NCBI GenBank assembly: GCA_009363875.1
Contig: CM018682.1
Location: forward strand, 62,208,031-62,272,030
Source of the DNA: Mikania micrantha
Taxonomy: Eukaryota > Streptophyta > Magnoliopsida > Asterales > Asteraceae
Direction of reading: 5' to 3'
DNA length: 64,000 bases
The notes beneath the pieces are model-generated. The model was given only the letters and a program-made list of their open reading frames with translations, was not told where the DNA came from and searched no databases. Made by a program: the position numbers and the translations under genes. Positions 52,291 to 64,000 of the stretch are shown here, piece after piece (within the stretch, counting starts at the first letter, position 1; each line of letters begins with the position of its first letter).

Positions 52291-54707
52291 TGTTAGTTCA
52301 CGGATTTATCAATAGCTTTCGATGATTACTGAAGACATTGTTTTTAGTTTAGATCATGTATTTGAGTTGTATATTGTATTTTCCTTGAATTTCTAGTATT
52401 GGTCAAGTATTGATTGTCGATGCTAATTGTATGGATATGAGTTCCCTCGATACTAGTAGTATCGACACTTATATTGTCGATACTAGTTAGTATCAGTATG
52501 TTATTTGTCGATATTAATAGTATCGACTAGTTGCCTATATATAGGCATGTGTTTGATTTTTTATGTAGTGCTTCATTTACAACATTAAGATTTTCTTTGA
52601 ATATAGAGAGAGAAACATTTTAGAGAGACTTTGCATTTCATTCTTATTATTAAAAGTATTGTAATCCGATCTTCATTAAAGGAGAATTCAAGTCATATAC
52701 ATTGTCTTCTTCATACTCTCACACACACATCGACACGTTTATGGATTCCGCACGTTTTTCAGTCGAGTGGTCTCAGTTTGATCCATTGAAAACAGACTTT
52801 CAAGTGGTATGAGAGACTTTGTGCTCGAATCTTAGATCACATTGTGTGTTTTGAATAGATTCAGATTGTTGAAGATTCAAAATTTGAAAGTTTGTTGAAG
52901 ATGAAAGTTTGCAACCACGTTTTTAGACAAACTGATCATTTTCAGATGTGATTTTGATCAAATTGACGGGCAGGGGTTGGGTATTTTTTAATTACGAAGA
53001 GATTGATATAAAATCCGACTTTTAACTCTCAAAAATGAAGATTTTAGAAGGATTTTTGTGATTTTTCGAGCTTTTCTTACTTAACAGATTTTCCCGCCAA
53101 TTTCTTGCATCGATACTACTAGTATCGATGGAATCTTCATCGATACAATAAGTATCGGTGGAATCTTGGGTGATACTATTAGTATCGACGGAATCTTTAT
53201 CGATACTATTAGTATCGGGGGAATCTTCAGCGATACTATTAGTATCGGTGGAACCTTTGTAGATACTATTAGTATCGGTGGAATCTTTGTAGATACTATT
53301 AGTATCAGCATTGACTTTTTCAGATTATTAGTATCAGCGTTGACTTTTGTAGATACTGTCAGTATCTCCAAAAACAAGACTTAGAAAATTTTTTGAAGTG
53401 TTGAAAAATTTTCATCGAGAATTCAAAATGGAAAATTATTCAAGATTATCTACTTTGTTTAGTAAAACGGAGATTGAAAATATGTCAAAGCTTCCGGTAC
53501 TTTTCACGCATAGCGATTTTTCATCTTGGTGTACACAATTTAAAGCGTTTCTCATGCTTGTTGACCCGAATCTCAAAATTCATATATTTGATGGATATTT
53601 TCAACCTAAGCTCAATGGTGTTTATAAAAATTCATCAAGATTAAATAAAGAAGAGAAGGAATGCTATGATCGTGAAAAGAATGTTTTTATCTTGATTTCT
53701 ATGGCAATCTCCAAAGATATTTTTCAGACTTTCAAGCAGATCAAGAATTCTAAAGATCTTTGGATTGCTATAGCCAACTTGTTTGATGATTATAAATTGA
53801 AGAATGGTACTAAAGATTTAAAAGATCGGATTGATGAACTGAAAGCTGGAGTTATGAGATTAAATAAAAGATGTGATAAATTTAAATTGTTTAAACAAGA
53901 AAATACAAGATTAAAGAAAGAAATTGAAGATTTGAAGATTAAATCTGAACTCCAGGAAAAGCGGATGAATGAAGATCATGTTGATATTTCTAAGGAAATA
54001 TTCAAGTCAATATCCAAACCTGTTGAGTGTCAGAAAGAAAAGAGGAAAAGGAAAACAACGAGGAGGTAAAGAAAGCAAGGAACAACAAGAAAAAGACAAA
54101 GAATGTCAACTTAATTGACTTATTGACTAAAGCTTTCAATGATTATTTTCAAATAAAAAATATGAAGACAAAACATGTTTATAAAACACATCCATATAAA
54201 TCAAGATATTCTGTTCCAATTGTGAAACAGAATAATTATAAAATTTATGGTGGTTATAGACAAAGAAAAACAATGTGTTTCCAATCGTATACTCAATCTT
54301 TTCAGCGAACTTTGAATACTCAGAGATCTGGTTCTAGTATGGATTGAAAAGGAAGGTATCACATTAATCATGAGATTCACAAAGAAGCTGAAAGCCAGTT
54401 TCATGAAAATGAAACAATAATATTGATGCCCAAACCAAAGAGGGTTTGGAAGGTTGTCAATTCTGATACCCAGGCTACTACTAAGAGGGAGACTGTTAGC
54501 GCATAAAGATAGTTAAAGCTTTGGGTGATTAATTATTGTTATTTGATTTCAATAATTCAGAATACAACTCATATATTTGAGAAGGAGGAGAAACAATTTC
54601 AGAGTCTTGTAGATCTTGATCTGGCCTAAGACACTTGCTGGAAGCTACTGTTTGTCTCAAACGAGCTGATCAGAGAAAAATCACCGAGCTGTTGTTAAGG
54701 GGGAGCC
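52291..54707 (+). repeat. Array unit U9 (2,417 bp)
   Basis: LTR-like 52291-52802; tail 54027-54347. Private changes in the LTR and leader: CATTAAAGG near 52676, TTTATGGATTCC, AACAGACTTTC near 52793, CAAACTGATC near 52928, TTACGAAG near 52993. Confidence 0.93.
53428..54069 (+). CDS. Gag-like protein of array unit U9, 213 codons
   Basis: Identical in translation to the U5 copy. Confidence 0.55.
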   Translation: MENYSRLSTLFSKTEIENMSKLPVLFTHSDFSSWCTQFKAFLMLVDPNLKIHIFDGYFQPKLNGVYKNSSRLNKEEKECYDREKNVFILISMAISKDIFQTFKQIKNSKDLWIAIANLFDDYKLKNGTKDLKDRIDELKAGVMRLNKRCDKFKLFKQENTRLKKEIEDLKIKSELQEKRMNEDHVDISKEIFKSISKPVECQKEKRKRKTTRR

Positions 54708-57124
54708 TGTTAGTTCACGGATTTATCAATAGCTTTCGATGATTACTGAAGACATTGTTTTTAGTTTAGATCATGTATTTGAGTTGTATATTGTATTTTC
54801 CTTGAATTTCTAGTATTGGTCAAGTATTGATTGTCGATGCTAATTGTATGGATATGAGTTCCCTCGATACTAGTAGTATCGACACTTATATTGTCGATAC
54901 TAGTTAGTATCAGTATGTTATTTGTCGATATTAATAGTATCGACTAGTTGCCTATATATAGGCATGTGTTTGATTTTTTATGTAGTGCTTCATTTACAAC
55001 ATTAAGATTTTCTTTGAATATAGAGAGAGAAACATTTTAGAGAGACTTTGCATTTCATTCTTATTATTAAAAGTATTGTAATCCGATCTTCATTCAAGGA
55101 GAATTCAAGTCATATACATTGTCTTCTTCATACTCTCACACACACATCGACACGTTTACGGATTCCGCACGTTTTTCAGTCGAGTGGTCTCAGTTTGATC
55201 CATTGAAAACGGACTTTCAAGTGGTATGAGAGACTTTGTGCTCGAATCTTAGATCACATTGTGTGTTTTGAATAGATTCAGATTGTTGAAGATTCAAAAT
55301 TTGAAAGTTTGTTGAAGATGAAAGTTTGCAACCACGTTTTTAGACAAATTGATCATTTTCAGATGTGATTTTGATCAAATTGACGGGCAGGGGTTGGGTA
55401 TTTTTTAATTATGAAGAGATTGATATAAAATCCGACTTTTAACTCTCAAAAATGAAGATTTTAGAAGGATTTTTGTGATTTTTCGAGCTTTTCTTACTTA
55501 ACAGATTTTCCCGCCAATTTCTTGCATCGATACTACTAGTATCGATGGAATCTTCATCGATACAATAAGTATCGGTGGAATCTTGGGTGATACTATTAGT
55601 ATCGACGGAATCTTTATCGATACTATTAGTATCGGGGGAATCTTCAGCGATACTATTAGTATCGGTGGAACCTTTGTAGATACTATTAGTATCGGTGGAA
55701 TCTTTGTAGATACTATTAGTATCAGCATTGACTTTTTCAGATTATTAGTATCAGCGTTGACTTTTGTAGATACTGTCAGTATCTCCAAAAACAAGACTTA
55801 GAAAATTTTTTGAAGTGTTGAAAAATTTTCATCGAGAATTCAAAATGGAAAATTATTCAAGATTATCTACTTTGTTTAGTAAAACGGAGATTGAAAATAT
55901 GTCAAAGCTTCCGGTACTTTTCACGCATAGCGATTTTTCATCTTGGTGTACACAATTTAAAGCGTTTCTCATGCTTGTTGACCCGAATCTCAAAATTCAT
56001 ATATTTGATGGATATTTTCAACCTAAGCTCAATGGTGTTTATAAAAATTCATCAAGATTAAATAAAGAAGAGAAGGAATGCTATGATCGTGAAAAGAATG
56101 TTTTTATCTTGATTTCTATGGCAATCTCCAAAGATATTTTTCAGACTTTCAAGCAGATCAAGAATTCTAAAGATCTTTGGATTGCTATAGCCAACTTGTT
56201 TGATGATTATAAATTGAAGAATGGTACTAAAGATTTAAAAGATCGGATTGATGAACTGAAAGCTGGAGTTATGAGATTAAATAAAAGATGTGATAAATTT
56301 AAATTGTTTAAACAAGAAAATACAAGATTAAAGAAAGAAATTGAAGATTTGAAGATTAAATCTGAACTCCAGGAAAAGCGGATGAATGAAGATCATGTTG
56401 ATATTTCTAAGGAAATATTCAAGTCAATATCCAAACCTGTTGAGTGTCAGAAAGAAAAGAGGAAAAGGAAAACAACGAGGAGGTAAAGAAAGCAAGGAAC
56501 AACAAGAAAAAGACAAAGAATGTCAACTTAATTGACTTATTGACTAAAGCTTTCAATGATTATTTTCAAATAAAAAATATGAAGACAAAACATGTTTATA
56601 AAACACATCCATATAAATCAAGATATTCTGTTCCAATTGTGAAACAGAATAATTATAAAATTTATGGTGGTTATAGACAAAGAAAAACAATGTGTTTCCA
56701 ATCGTATACTCAATCTTTTCAGCGAACTTTGAATACTCAGAGATCTGGTTCTAGTATGGATTGAAAAGGAAGGTATCACATTAATCATGAGATTCACAAA
56801 GAAGCTGAAAGCCAGTTTCATGAAAATGAAACAATAATATTGATGCCCAAACCAAAGAGGGTTTGGAAGGTTGTCAATTCTGATACCCAGGCTACTACTA
56901 AGAGGGAGACTGTTAGCGCATAAAGATAGTTAAAGCTTTGGGTGATTAATTATTGTTATTTGATTTCAATAATTCAGAATACAACTCATATATTTGAGAA
57001 GGAGGAGAAACAATTTCAGAGTCTTGTAGATCTTGATCTGGCCTAAGACACTTGCTGGAAGCTACTGTTTGTCTCAAACGAGCTGATCAGAGAAAAATCA
57101 CCGAGCTGTTGTTAAGGGGGAGCC
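54708..57124 (+). repeat. Array unit U10 (2,417 bp)
   Basis: LTR-like 54708-55219; tail 56444-56764. Last unit with the broken ACTAGTTAGTATC palindrome; GGATTTTTGTG near 55469 as in the units to the right. Confidence 0.93.
55845..56486 (+). CDS. Gag-like protein of array unit U10, 213 codons
   Basis: Identical in translation to the U5 copy. Confidence 0.55.
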   Translation: MENYSRLSTLFSKTEIENMSKLPVLFTHSDFSSWCTQFKAFLMLVDPNLKIHIFDGYFQPKLNGVYKNSSRLNKEEKECYDREKNVFILISMAISKDIFQTFKQIKNSKDLWIAIANLFDDYKLKNGTKDLKDRIDELKAGVMRLNKRCDKFKLFKQENTRLKKEIEDLKIKSELQEKRMNEDHVDISKEIFKSISKPVECQKEKRKRKTTRR

Positions 57125-59509
57125 TGTTAGTTCACGGATTTATCAATAGCTTTCGATGATTACTGAAGACATTGTTTTTAGTTTAGATCATGTATTTGAG
57201 TTGTATATTGTATTTTCCTTGAATTTCTAGTATTGGTCAAGTATTGATTGTCGATGCTAATTGTATGGATATGAGTTCCATCGATACTAGTAGTATCGAC
57301 ACTTATATTGTCGATACTAGTAGTATCAGTATGTTATTTGTCGATATTAATAGTATCGACTAGTTGCCTATATATAGGCATGTGTTTGATTTTGTATGTA
57401 GTGCTTCATTTACAACATTAAGATTTTCTTTGAATATAGAGAGAGAAACATTTTAGAGAGACTTTGCATTTCATTCTTATTATTAAAAGTATTGTAATCC
57501 GATCTTCATTCAAGGAGAATTCAAGTCATATACATTGTCTTCTTCATACTCTCACACACACATCGACACGTTTATGGATTCCGCACGTTTTTGAGTCGAG
57601 TGGTCTCAGTTTGATCCATTGAAAACGGACTTTCAAGTGGTATGAGAGACTTTGTGCTCGAATCTTAGATCACATTGTGTGTTTTGAATAGATTCAGATT
57701 GTTGAAGATTCAAAATTGAAAGTTTGTTGAAGATGAAAGTTTGCAACCACGTTTTTAGACAAATTGATCATTTTCAGATGTGATTTTGATCAAATTGACG
57801 GGCAGGGGTTGTGTATTTTTTAATTATGAAGAGATTGATATAAAATCCGACTTTTAACTCTCAAAAATGAAGATTTTAGAAGGATTTTTGTGATTTTTCG
57901 AGCTTTTCTTACTTAACAGATTTTCCCGCCAATTTCTTGCATCGATACTACTAGTATCGATGGAATCTTCATCGATACAATAAGTATCGGTGGAATCTTG
58001 GGTGATACTATTAGTATCGACGGAATCTTAAGCGATACTATTAGTATCGGTGGAACCGTTGTAGATACTAATAGTATCGGTGGAATCTTTGTAGATACTA
58101 TTAGTATCAGCATTGACTTTTTCAGATTATTAGTATCAGTGTTGACTTTTGTAGATACTGTCAGTATCTCCAAAAACAAGACTTAGAAAATTTTTTGAAG
58201 TGTTGAAAAATTTTCATCGAGAATTCAAAATGGAAAATTATTCAAGATTATCTACTTTGTTTAGTAAAACGGAGATTGAAAATATGTCAAAGCTTCCGGT
58301 ACTTTTCACGCTTAGCGATTTTTCATCTTGGTGTACACAATTTAAAGCGTTTCTCGTGCTTGTTGACCCGAATCTCAAAATTCATATATTTGATGGATAT
58401 TTTCAACCTAAGCTCAATGGTGTTTATAAAAATTCATCAAGATTAAATAAAGAAGAGAAGGAATGCTATGATCGTGAAAAGAATGTTTTTATCTTGATTT
58501 CTATGGCAATCTCCAAAGATATTTTTCAGACTTTCAAGCAGATCAAGAATTCTAAAGATCTTTGGATTGCTATAGCCAACTTGTTTGATGATTATAAATT
58601 GAAGAATGGTACTAAAGATTTAAAAGATCGGATTGATGAACTGAAAGCTGGAGTTATGAGATTAAATAAAAGATGTGATAAATTTAAATTGTTTAAACAA
58701 GAAAATACAAGATTAAAGAAAGAAATTGAAGATTTGAAGATTAAATCTGAACTCCAGGAAAAGCGGATGAATGAAGATCATGTTGATATTTCTAAGGAAA
58801 TATTCAAGTCAATATCCAAACCTGTTGAGTGTCAGAAAGAAAAGAGGAAAAGGAAAACAACGAGGAGGTAAAGAAAGCAAGGAACAACAAGAAAAAGACA
58901 AAGAATGTCAACTTAATTGACTTATTGACTAAAGCTTTCAATGATTATTTTCAAATAAAAAATATGAAGACAAAACATGTTTATAAAACACATCCATATA
59001 AATCAAGATATTCTGTTCCAATTGTGAAACAGAATAATTATAAAATTTATGGTGGTTATAGACAAAGAAAAACAATGTGTTTCCAATCGTATACTCAATC
59101 TTTTCAGCGAACTTGGAATACTCAGAGATCTGGTTCTAGTATGGATTGAAAAGGAAGGTATCACATTAATCATGAGATTCACAAAGAAGCTGAAAGCCAG
59201 TTTCATGAAAATGAAACAATAATATTGATGCCCAAACCAAAGAGGGTTTGGAAGGTTGTCAATTCTGATACCCAGGCTACTACTAAGAGGGAGACTGTTA
59301 GCGCATAAAGATAGTTAAAGCTTTGGGTGATTAATTATTGTTATTTGATTTCAATAATTCAGAATACAACTCATATATTTGAGAAGGAGGAGAAACAATT
59401 TCAGAGTCTTGTAGATCTTGATCTGGCCTAAGACACTTGCTGGAAGCTACTGTTTGTCTCAAACGAGCTGATCAGAGAAAAATCACCGAGCTGTTGTTAA
59501 GGGGGAGCC
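57125..59509 (+). repeat. Array unit U11 (2,385 bp)
   Basis: LTR-like 57125-57635; tail 58829-59149. Shorter because one whole 30-bp palindrome unit is missing at about 58025, plus two single-base losses (one in CAAAATTGAAAG near 57713). The palindrome upstream of the TATA is symmetrical here. Confidence 0.93.
58230..58871 (+). CDS. Gag-like protein of array unit U11, 213 codons
   Basis: Has FTLSDF and FLVLVDP where U5-U10 have FTHSDF and FLMLVDP; the Leu and Val forms agree with the older left-hand copies. Confidence 0.55.
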   Translation: MENYSRLSTLFSKTEIENMSKLPVLFTLSDFSSWCTQFKAFLVLVDPNLKIHIFDGYFQPKLNGVYKNSSRLNKEEKECYDREKNVFILISMAISKDIFQTFKQIKNSKDLWIAIANLFDDYKLKNGTKDLKDRIDELKAGVMRLNKRCDKFKLFKQENTRLKKEIEDLKIKSELQEKRMNEDHVDISKEIFKSISKPVECQKEKRKRKTTRR

Positions 59510-61921
59510 TGTTAGTTCACGGATTTATCAATAGCTTTCGATGATTACTGAAGACATTGTTTTTAGTTTAGATCATGTATTTGAGTTGTATATTGTATTT
59601 TCCTTGAATTTCTAGTATTGGTCAAGTATTGATTGTCGATGCTAATTGTATGGATATGAGTTCCATCGATACTAGTAGTATCGACACTTATATTGTCGAT
59701 ACTAGTAGTATCAGTATGTTAGTTGTCGATATTAATAGTATCGACTAGTTGCCTATATATAGGCATGTGTTTGATTTTGTATGTAGTGCTTCATTTACAA
59801 CATTAAGATTTTCTTTGAATATAGAGAGAGAAACATTTTAGAGAGACTTTGCATTTCATTCTTATTATTAAAAGTATTGTAATCCGATCTTCATTCAAGG
59901 AGAATTCAAGTCATATACATTGTCTTCTTCATACTCTCACACACACATCGACACGTTTATGGATTCCGCACGTTTTTGAGTCGAGTGGTCTCAGTTTGAT
60001 CCATTGAAAACGGACTTTCAAGTGGTATGAGAGACTTTGTGCTCGAATCTTAGATCACATTGTGTGTTTTGAATAGATTCAGATTGTTGAAGATTCAAAA
60101 TTTGAAAGTTTGTTGAAGATGAAAGTTTGCAACCACGTTTTTAGACAAATTGATCATTTTCAGATGTGATTTTGATCAAATTGACGGGCAGGGGTTGTGT
60201 ATTTTTTAATTATGAAGAGATTGATATAAAATCCGACTTTTAACTCTCAAAAATGAAGATTTTAGAAGGATTTTTGTGATTTTTCGAGCTTTTCTTACTT
60301 AACAGATTTTCCCGCCAATTTCTTGCATCGATACTACTAGTATCGATGGAATCTTCATCGATACAATAAGTATCGGTGGAATCTTGGGTGATACTATTAG
60401 TATCGACGGAATCTTTATCGATACTATTAGTATCGGGGAATCTTCGATACTATTAGTATCGGTGGAACCTTTGTAGATACTATTAGTATCGGTGGAATCT
60501 TTGTAGATACTATTAGTATCAGCATTGACTTTTTCAGATTATTAGTATCAGCGTTGACTTTTGTAGATACTGTCAGTATCTCCAAAAACAAGACTTAGAA
60601 AATTTTTTGAAGTGTTGAAAAATTTTCATCGAGAATTCAAAATGGAAAATTATTCAAGATTATCTACTTTGTTTAGTAAAACGGAGATTGAAAATATGTC
60701 AAAGCTTCCGGTACTTTTCACGCTTAGCGATTTTTCATCTTGGTGTACACAATTTAAAGCGTTTCTCGTGCTTGTTGACCCGAATCTCAAAATTCATATA
60801 TTTGATGGATATTTTCAACCTAAGCTCAATGGTGTTTATAAAAATTCATCAAGATTAAATAAAGAAGAGAAGGAATGCTATGATCGTGAAAAGAATGTTT
60901 TTATCTTGATTTCTATGGCAATCTCCAAAGATATTTTTCAGACTTTCAAGCAGATCAAGAATTCTAAAGATCTTTGGATTGCTATAGCCAACTTGTTTGA
61001 TGATTATAAATTGAAGAATGGTACTAAAGATTTAAAAGATCGGATTGATGAACTGAAAGCTGGAGTTATGAGATTAAATAAAAGATGTGATAAATTTAAA
61101 TTGTTTAAACAAGAAAATACAAGATTAAAGAAAGAAATTGAAGATTTGAAGATTAAATCTGAACTCCAGGAAAAGCGGATGAATGAAGATCATGTTGATA
61201 TTTCTAAGGAAATATTCAAGTCAATATCCAAACCTGTTGAGTGTCAGAAAGAAAAGAGGAAAAGGAAAACAACGAGGAGGTAAAGAAAGCAAGGAACAAC
61301 AAGAAAAAGACAAAGAATGTCAACTTAATTGACTTATTGACTAAAGCTTTCAATGATTATTTTCAAATAAAAAATATGAAGACAAAACATGTTTATAAAA
61401 CACATCCATATAAATCAAGATATTCTGTTCCAATTGTGAAACAGAATAATTATAAAATTTATGGTGGTTATAGACAAAGAAAAACAATGTGTTTCCAATC
61501 GTATACTCAATCTTTTCAGCGAACTTGGAATACTCAGAGATCTGGTTCTAGTATGGATTGAAAAGGAAGGTATCACATTAATCATGAGATTCACAAAGAA
61601 GCTGAAAGCCAGTTTCATGAAAATGAAACAATAATATTGATGCCCAAACCAAAGAGGGTTTGGAAGGTTGTCAATTCTGATACCCAGGCTACTACTAAGA
61701 GGGAGACTGTTAGCGCATAAAGATAGTTAAAGCTTTGGGTGATTAATTATTGTTATTTGATTTCAATAATTCAGAATACAACTCATATATTTGAGAAGGA
61801 GGAGAAACAATTTCAGAGTCTTGTAGATCTTGATCTGGCCTAAGACACTTGCTGGAAGCTACTGTTTGTCTCAAACGAGCTGATCAGAGAAAAATCACCG
61901 AGCTGTTGTTAAGGGGGAGCC
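59510..61921 (+). repeat. Array unit U12 (2,412 bp)
   Basis: LTR-like 59510-60020; tail 61241-61561. About 5 bp are missing in the fourth to fifth palindrome units (GGGGAATCTTCGATAC near 60440). Confidence 0.93.
60642..61283 (+). CDS. Gag-like protein of array unit U12, 213 codons
   Basis: Same translation as the U11 copy. Confidence 0.55.
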   Translation: MENYSRLSTLFSKTEIENMSKLPVLFTLSDFSSWCTQFKAFLVLVDPNLKIHIFDGYFQPKLNGVYKNSSRLNKEEKECYDREKNVFILISMAISKDIFQTFKQIKNSKDLWIAIANLFDDYKLKNGTKDLKDRIDELKAGVMRLNKRCDKFKLFKQENTRLKKEIEDLKIKSELQEKRMNEDHVDISKEIFKSISKPVECQKEKRKRKTTRR

Positions 61922-64000
61922 TGTTAGTTCACGGATTTATCAATAGCTTTCGATGATTACTGAAGACATTGTTTTTAGTTTAGATCATGTATTTGAGTTG
62001 TATATTGTATTTTCCTTGAATTTCTAGTATTGGTCAAGTATTGATTGTCGATGCTAATTGTATGGATATGAGTTCCATCGATACTAGTAGTATCGACACT
62101 TATATTGTCGATACTAGTAGTATCAGTATGTTCGTTGTCGATATTAATAGTATCGACTAGTTGCCTATATATAGGCATGTGTTTGATTTTGTATGTAGTG
62201 CTTCATTTACAACATTAAGATTTTCTTTGAATATAGAGAGAGAAACATTTTAGAGAGACTTTGCATTTCATTCTTATTATTAAAAGTATTGTAATCCGAT
62301 CTTCATTCAAGGAGAATTCAAGTCATATACATTGTCTTCTTCATACTCTCACACACACATCGACACGTTTATGGATTCCGCACGTTTTTGAGTCGAGTGG
62401 TCTCAGTTTGATCCATTGAAAACAGACTTTCAAGTGGTATGAGAGACTTTGTGCTCGAATCTTAGATCACATTGTGTGTTTTGAATAGATACAGATTGTT
62501 GAAGATTCAAAATTTGAAAGTTTGTTGAAGATGAAAGTTTGCAACCACGTTTTTAGACAAATTGATCATTTTCAGATGTGATTTTGATCAAATTGACGGG
62601 CAGGGGTTGTGTATTTTTTAATTATGAAGAGATTGATATAAAATCCGACTTTTAACTCTCAAAAATGAAGATTTTAGAAGGATTTTTGTGATTTTTCGAG
62701 CTTTTCTTACTTAACAGATTTTCCCGCCAATTTCTTGCATCGATACTACTAGTAACGATGGAATCTTCATCGATACAATAAGTATCGGTGGAATCTTGGG
62801 TGATACTATTAGTATCGACGGAATCTTTATCGATACTATTAGTATCGGGGGAATCTTAAGCTATACTATTAGTATCGGTGGATACCGTTGTAGATACTAT
62901 TAGTATCGGTGGAATCTTTGTTGATACTATTAGTATCAGCATTGACTTTTTCAGATTATTAGTATCAGCGTTGACTTTTGTAGATACTGTCAGTATCTCC
63001 AAAAACAAGACTTAGAAAATTTTTTGAAGTGTTGAAAAATTTTCTTCGAGAATTCAAAATGGAAAATTATTCAAGATTATCTACTTTGTTTAGTAAAACG
63101 GAGATTGAAAATATGTCAAAGCTTCCGGTACTTTTCACGCTTAGCGATTTTTCATCTTGGTGTACACAATTTAAAGTGTTTCTCGTGCTTGTTGACCCGA
63201 ATCTCAAAATTCATATATTTGATGGATATTTTCAACCTAAGCTCAATGGTGTTTATAAAAATTCATCAAGATTAAATAAAGAAGAGAAGGAATGCTATGA
63301 TCGTGAAAAGAATGTTTTTATCTTGATTTCTATGGCAATCTCCAAAGATATTTTTCAGACTTTCAAGCAGATCAAGAATTCTAAAGATCTTTGGATTGCT
63401 ATAGCCAACTTGTTTGATGATTATAAATTGAAGAATGGTACTAAAGATTTAAAAGATCGGATTGATGAACTGAAAGCTGGAGTTATGAGATTAAATAAAA
63501 GATGTGATAAATTTAAATTGTTTAAACAAGAAAATACAAGATTAAAGAAAGAAATTGAAGATTTGAAGATTAAATCTGAACTCCAGGAAAAGCGGATGGA
63601 TGAAGATCATGTTGATATTTCTAAGGAAATATTCAAGTCAATATCCAAACCTGTTGAGTGTCAGAAAGAAAAGAGGAAAAGGAAAACAACGAGGAGGTAA
63701 AGAAAGCAAGGAACAACAAGAAAAAGACAAAGAATGTCAACTTAATTGACTTATTGACTAAAGCTTTCAATGATTATTTTCAAATAAAAAATATGAAGAC
63801 AAAACATGTTTATAAAACACATCCATATAAATCAAGATATTCTGTTCCAATTGTGAAACAGAATAATTATAAAATTTATGGTGGTTATAGACAAAGAAAA
63901 ACAATGTGTTTCCAATCGTATACTCAATCTTTTCAGCGAACTTGGAATACTCAGAGATCTGGTTCTAGTATGGATTGAAAAGGAAGGTATCACATTAATC
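61922..64000 (+). repeat. Array unit U13 (partial, right edge)
   Basis: LTR-like 61922-62432; tail 63658-63978. The palindrome repeats here carry several substitutions that weaken the arms (AGTAACGATGG near 62753, AAGCTATAC near 62860, GGATACCGTTG near 62881). The window ends inside the unit, so the array continues. Confidence 0.92.
63059..63700 (+). CDS. Gag-like protein of array unit U13, 213 codons
   Basis: Differs from U11/U12 by Ala to Val (QFKVFLVL) and Asn to Asp (KRMDEDH); the Asp form is also that of units U1-U4 and so is ancestral. Confidence 0.55.
   Translation: MENYSRLSTLFSKTEIENMSKLPVLFTLSDFSSWCTQFKVFLVLVDPNLKIHIFDGYFQPKLNGVYKNSSRLNKEEKECYDREKNVFILISMAISKDIFQTFKQIKNSKDLWIAIANLFDDYKLKNGTKDLKDRIDELKAGVMRLNKRCDKFKLFKQENTRLKKEIEDLKIKSELQEKRMDEDHVDISKEIFKSISKPVECQKEKRKRKTTRR

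Noticed and set aside
1..64000. Host protein genes, tRNA or rRNA genes
   Set aside because: Every long ORF is assigned to a retroelement or is a shadow of one; no cloverleaf or rRNA-like stretch was recognised by reading.

Overview
The window is plant nuclear DNA made entirely of transposable-element sequence. I see no host gene, tRNA, rRNA or CRISPR array. The three intact or recognisable element types (two Sirevirus-like Ty1/copia elements with an extra ORF after pol, and a Tekay-type Ty3/gypsy chromovirus) are plant-specific lineages, so the source is a flowering plant. The proteins look asterid-like, possibly Asteraceae, but that is an impression and not a determination.

The ground state is a head-to-tail tandem array with a period of about 2,417 bp. 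It occupies 1-2671, 27846-32576 and 42027-64000 and runs off both ends of the window; 13 units are touched. Each unit is an LTR-like segment of about 512 bp, a degenerate primer-binding site, a leader with about nine 30-bp units built on a CGATACTATTAGTATCG-type palindrome, a gag-like ORF without any pol, and two polypurine tracts. It reads as a non-autonomous, gag-only retrotransposon amplified as LTR-internal-LTR-internal, so that neighbours share one LTR. Units at 42.6-57.1 kb are almost identical; the left-hand units are older and more broken.

Three later insertions are superimposed. Element A (2672-27845, minus strand, TSD CATAT) is an old, degraded Sirevirus-like copia element with gag, pol and envelope-like genes full of stops and frameshifts. 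Element B (13201-24896, plus strand, TSD CCAAG) is nested in the gag of A. It has two 595-bp LTRs that look identical and intact gag, pol and envelope-like ORFs, so it is very young. Element C (32577-42026, minus strand, TSD TTAAT) is a Tekay-type chromovirus with one intact 1,519-codon gag-pol ORF and 2.26-kb LTRs differing by roughly 1.5 percent by eye. Order of events: array, then A in A's unit, then B in A; C entered another unit independently.

The points most worth a second look are: (1) the LTR-gag tandem array itself; (2) private short-oligomer fields in the non-coding DNA of all four families; (3) three consecutive stem-loops with different stems but a shared apical motif between pol and the envelope-like gene of A; (4) splice-acceptor-like sequences at the gag/protease boundary and just before the envelope-like ATG in both A and B; (5) envelope-like proteins that carry basic nuclear-localisation-like clusters and coiled coils.
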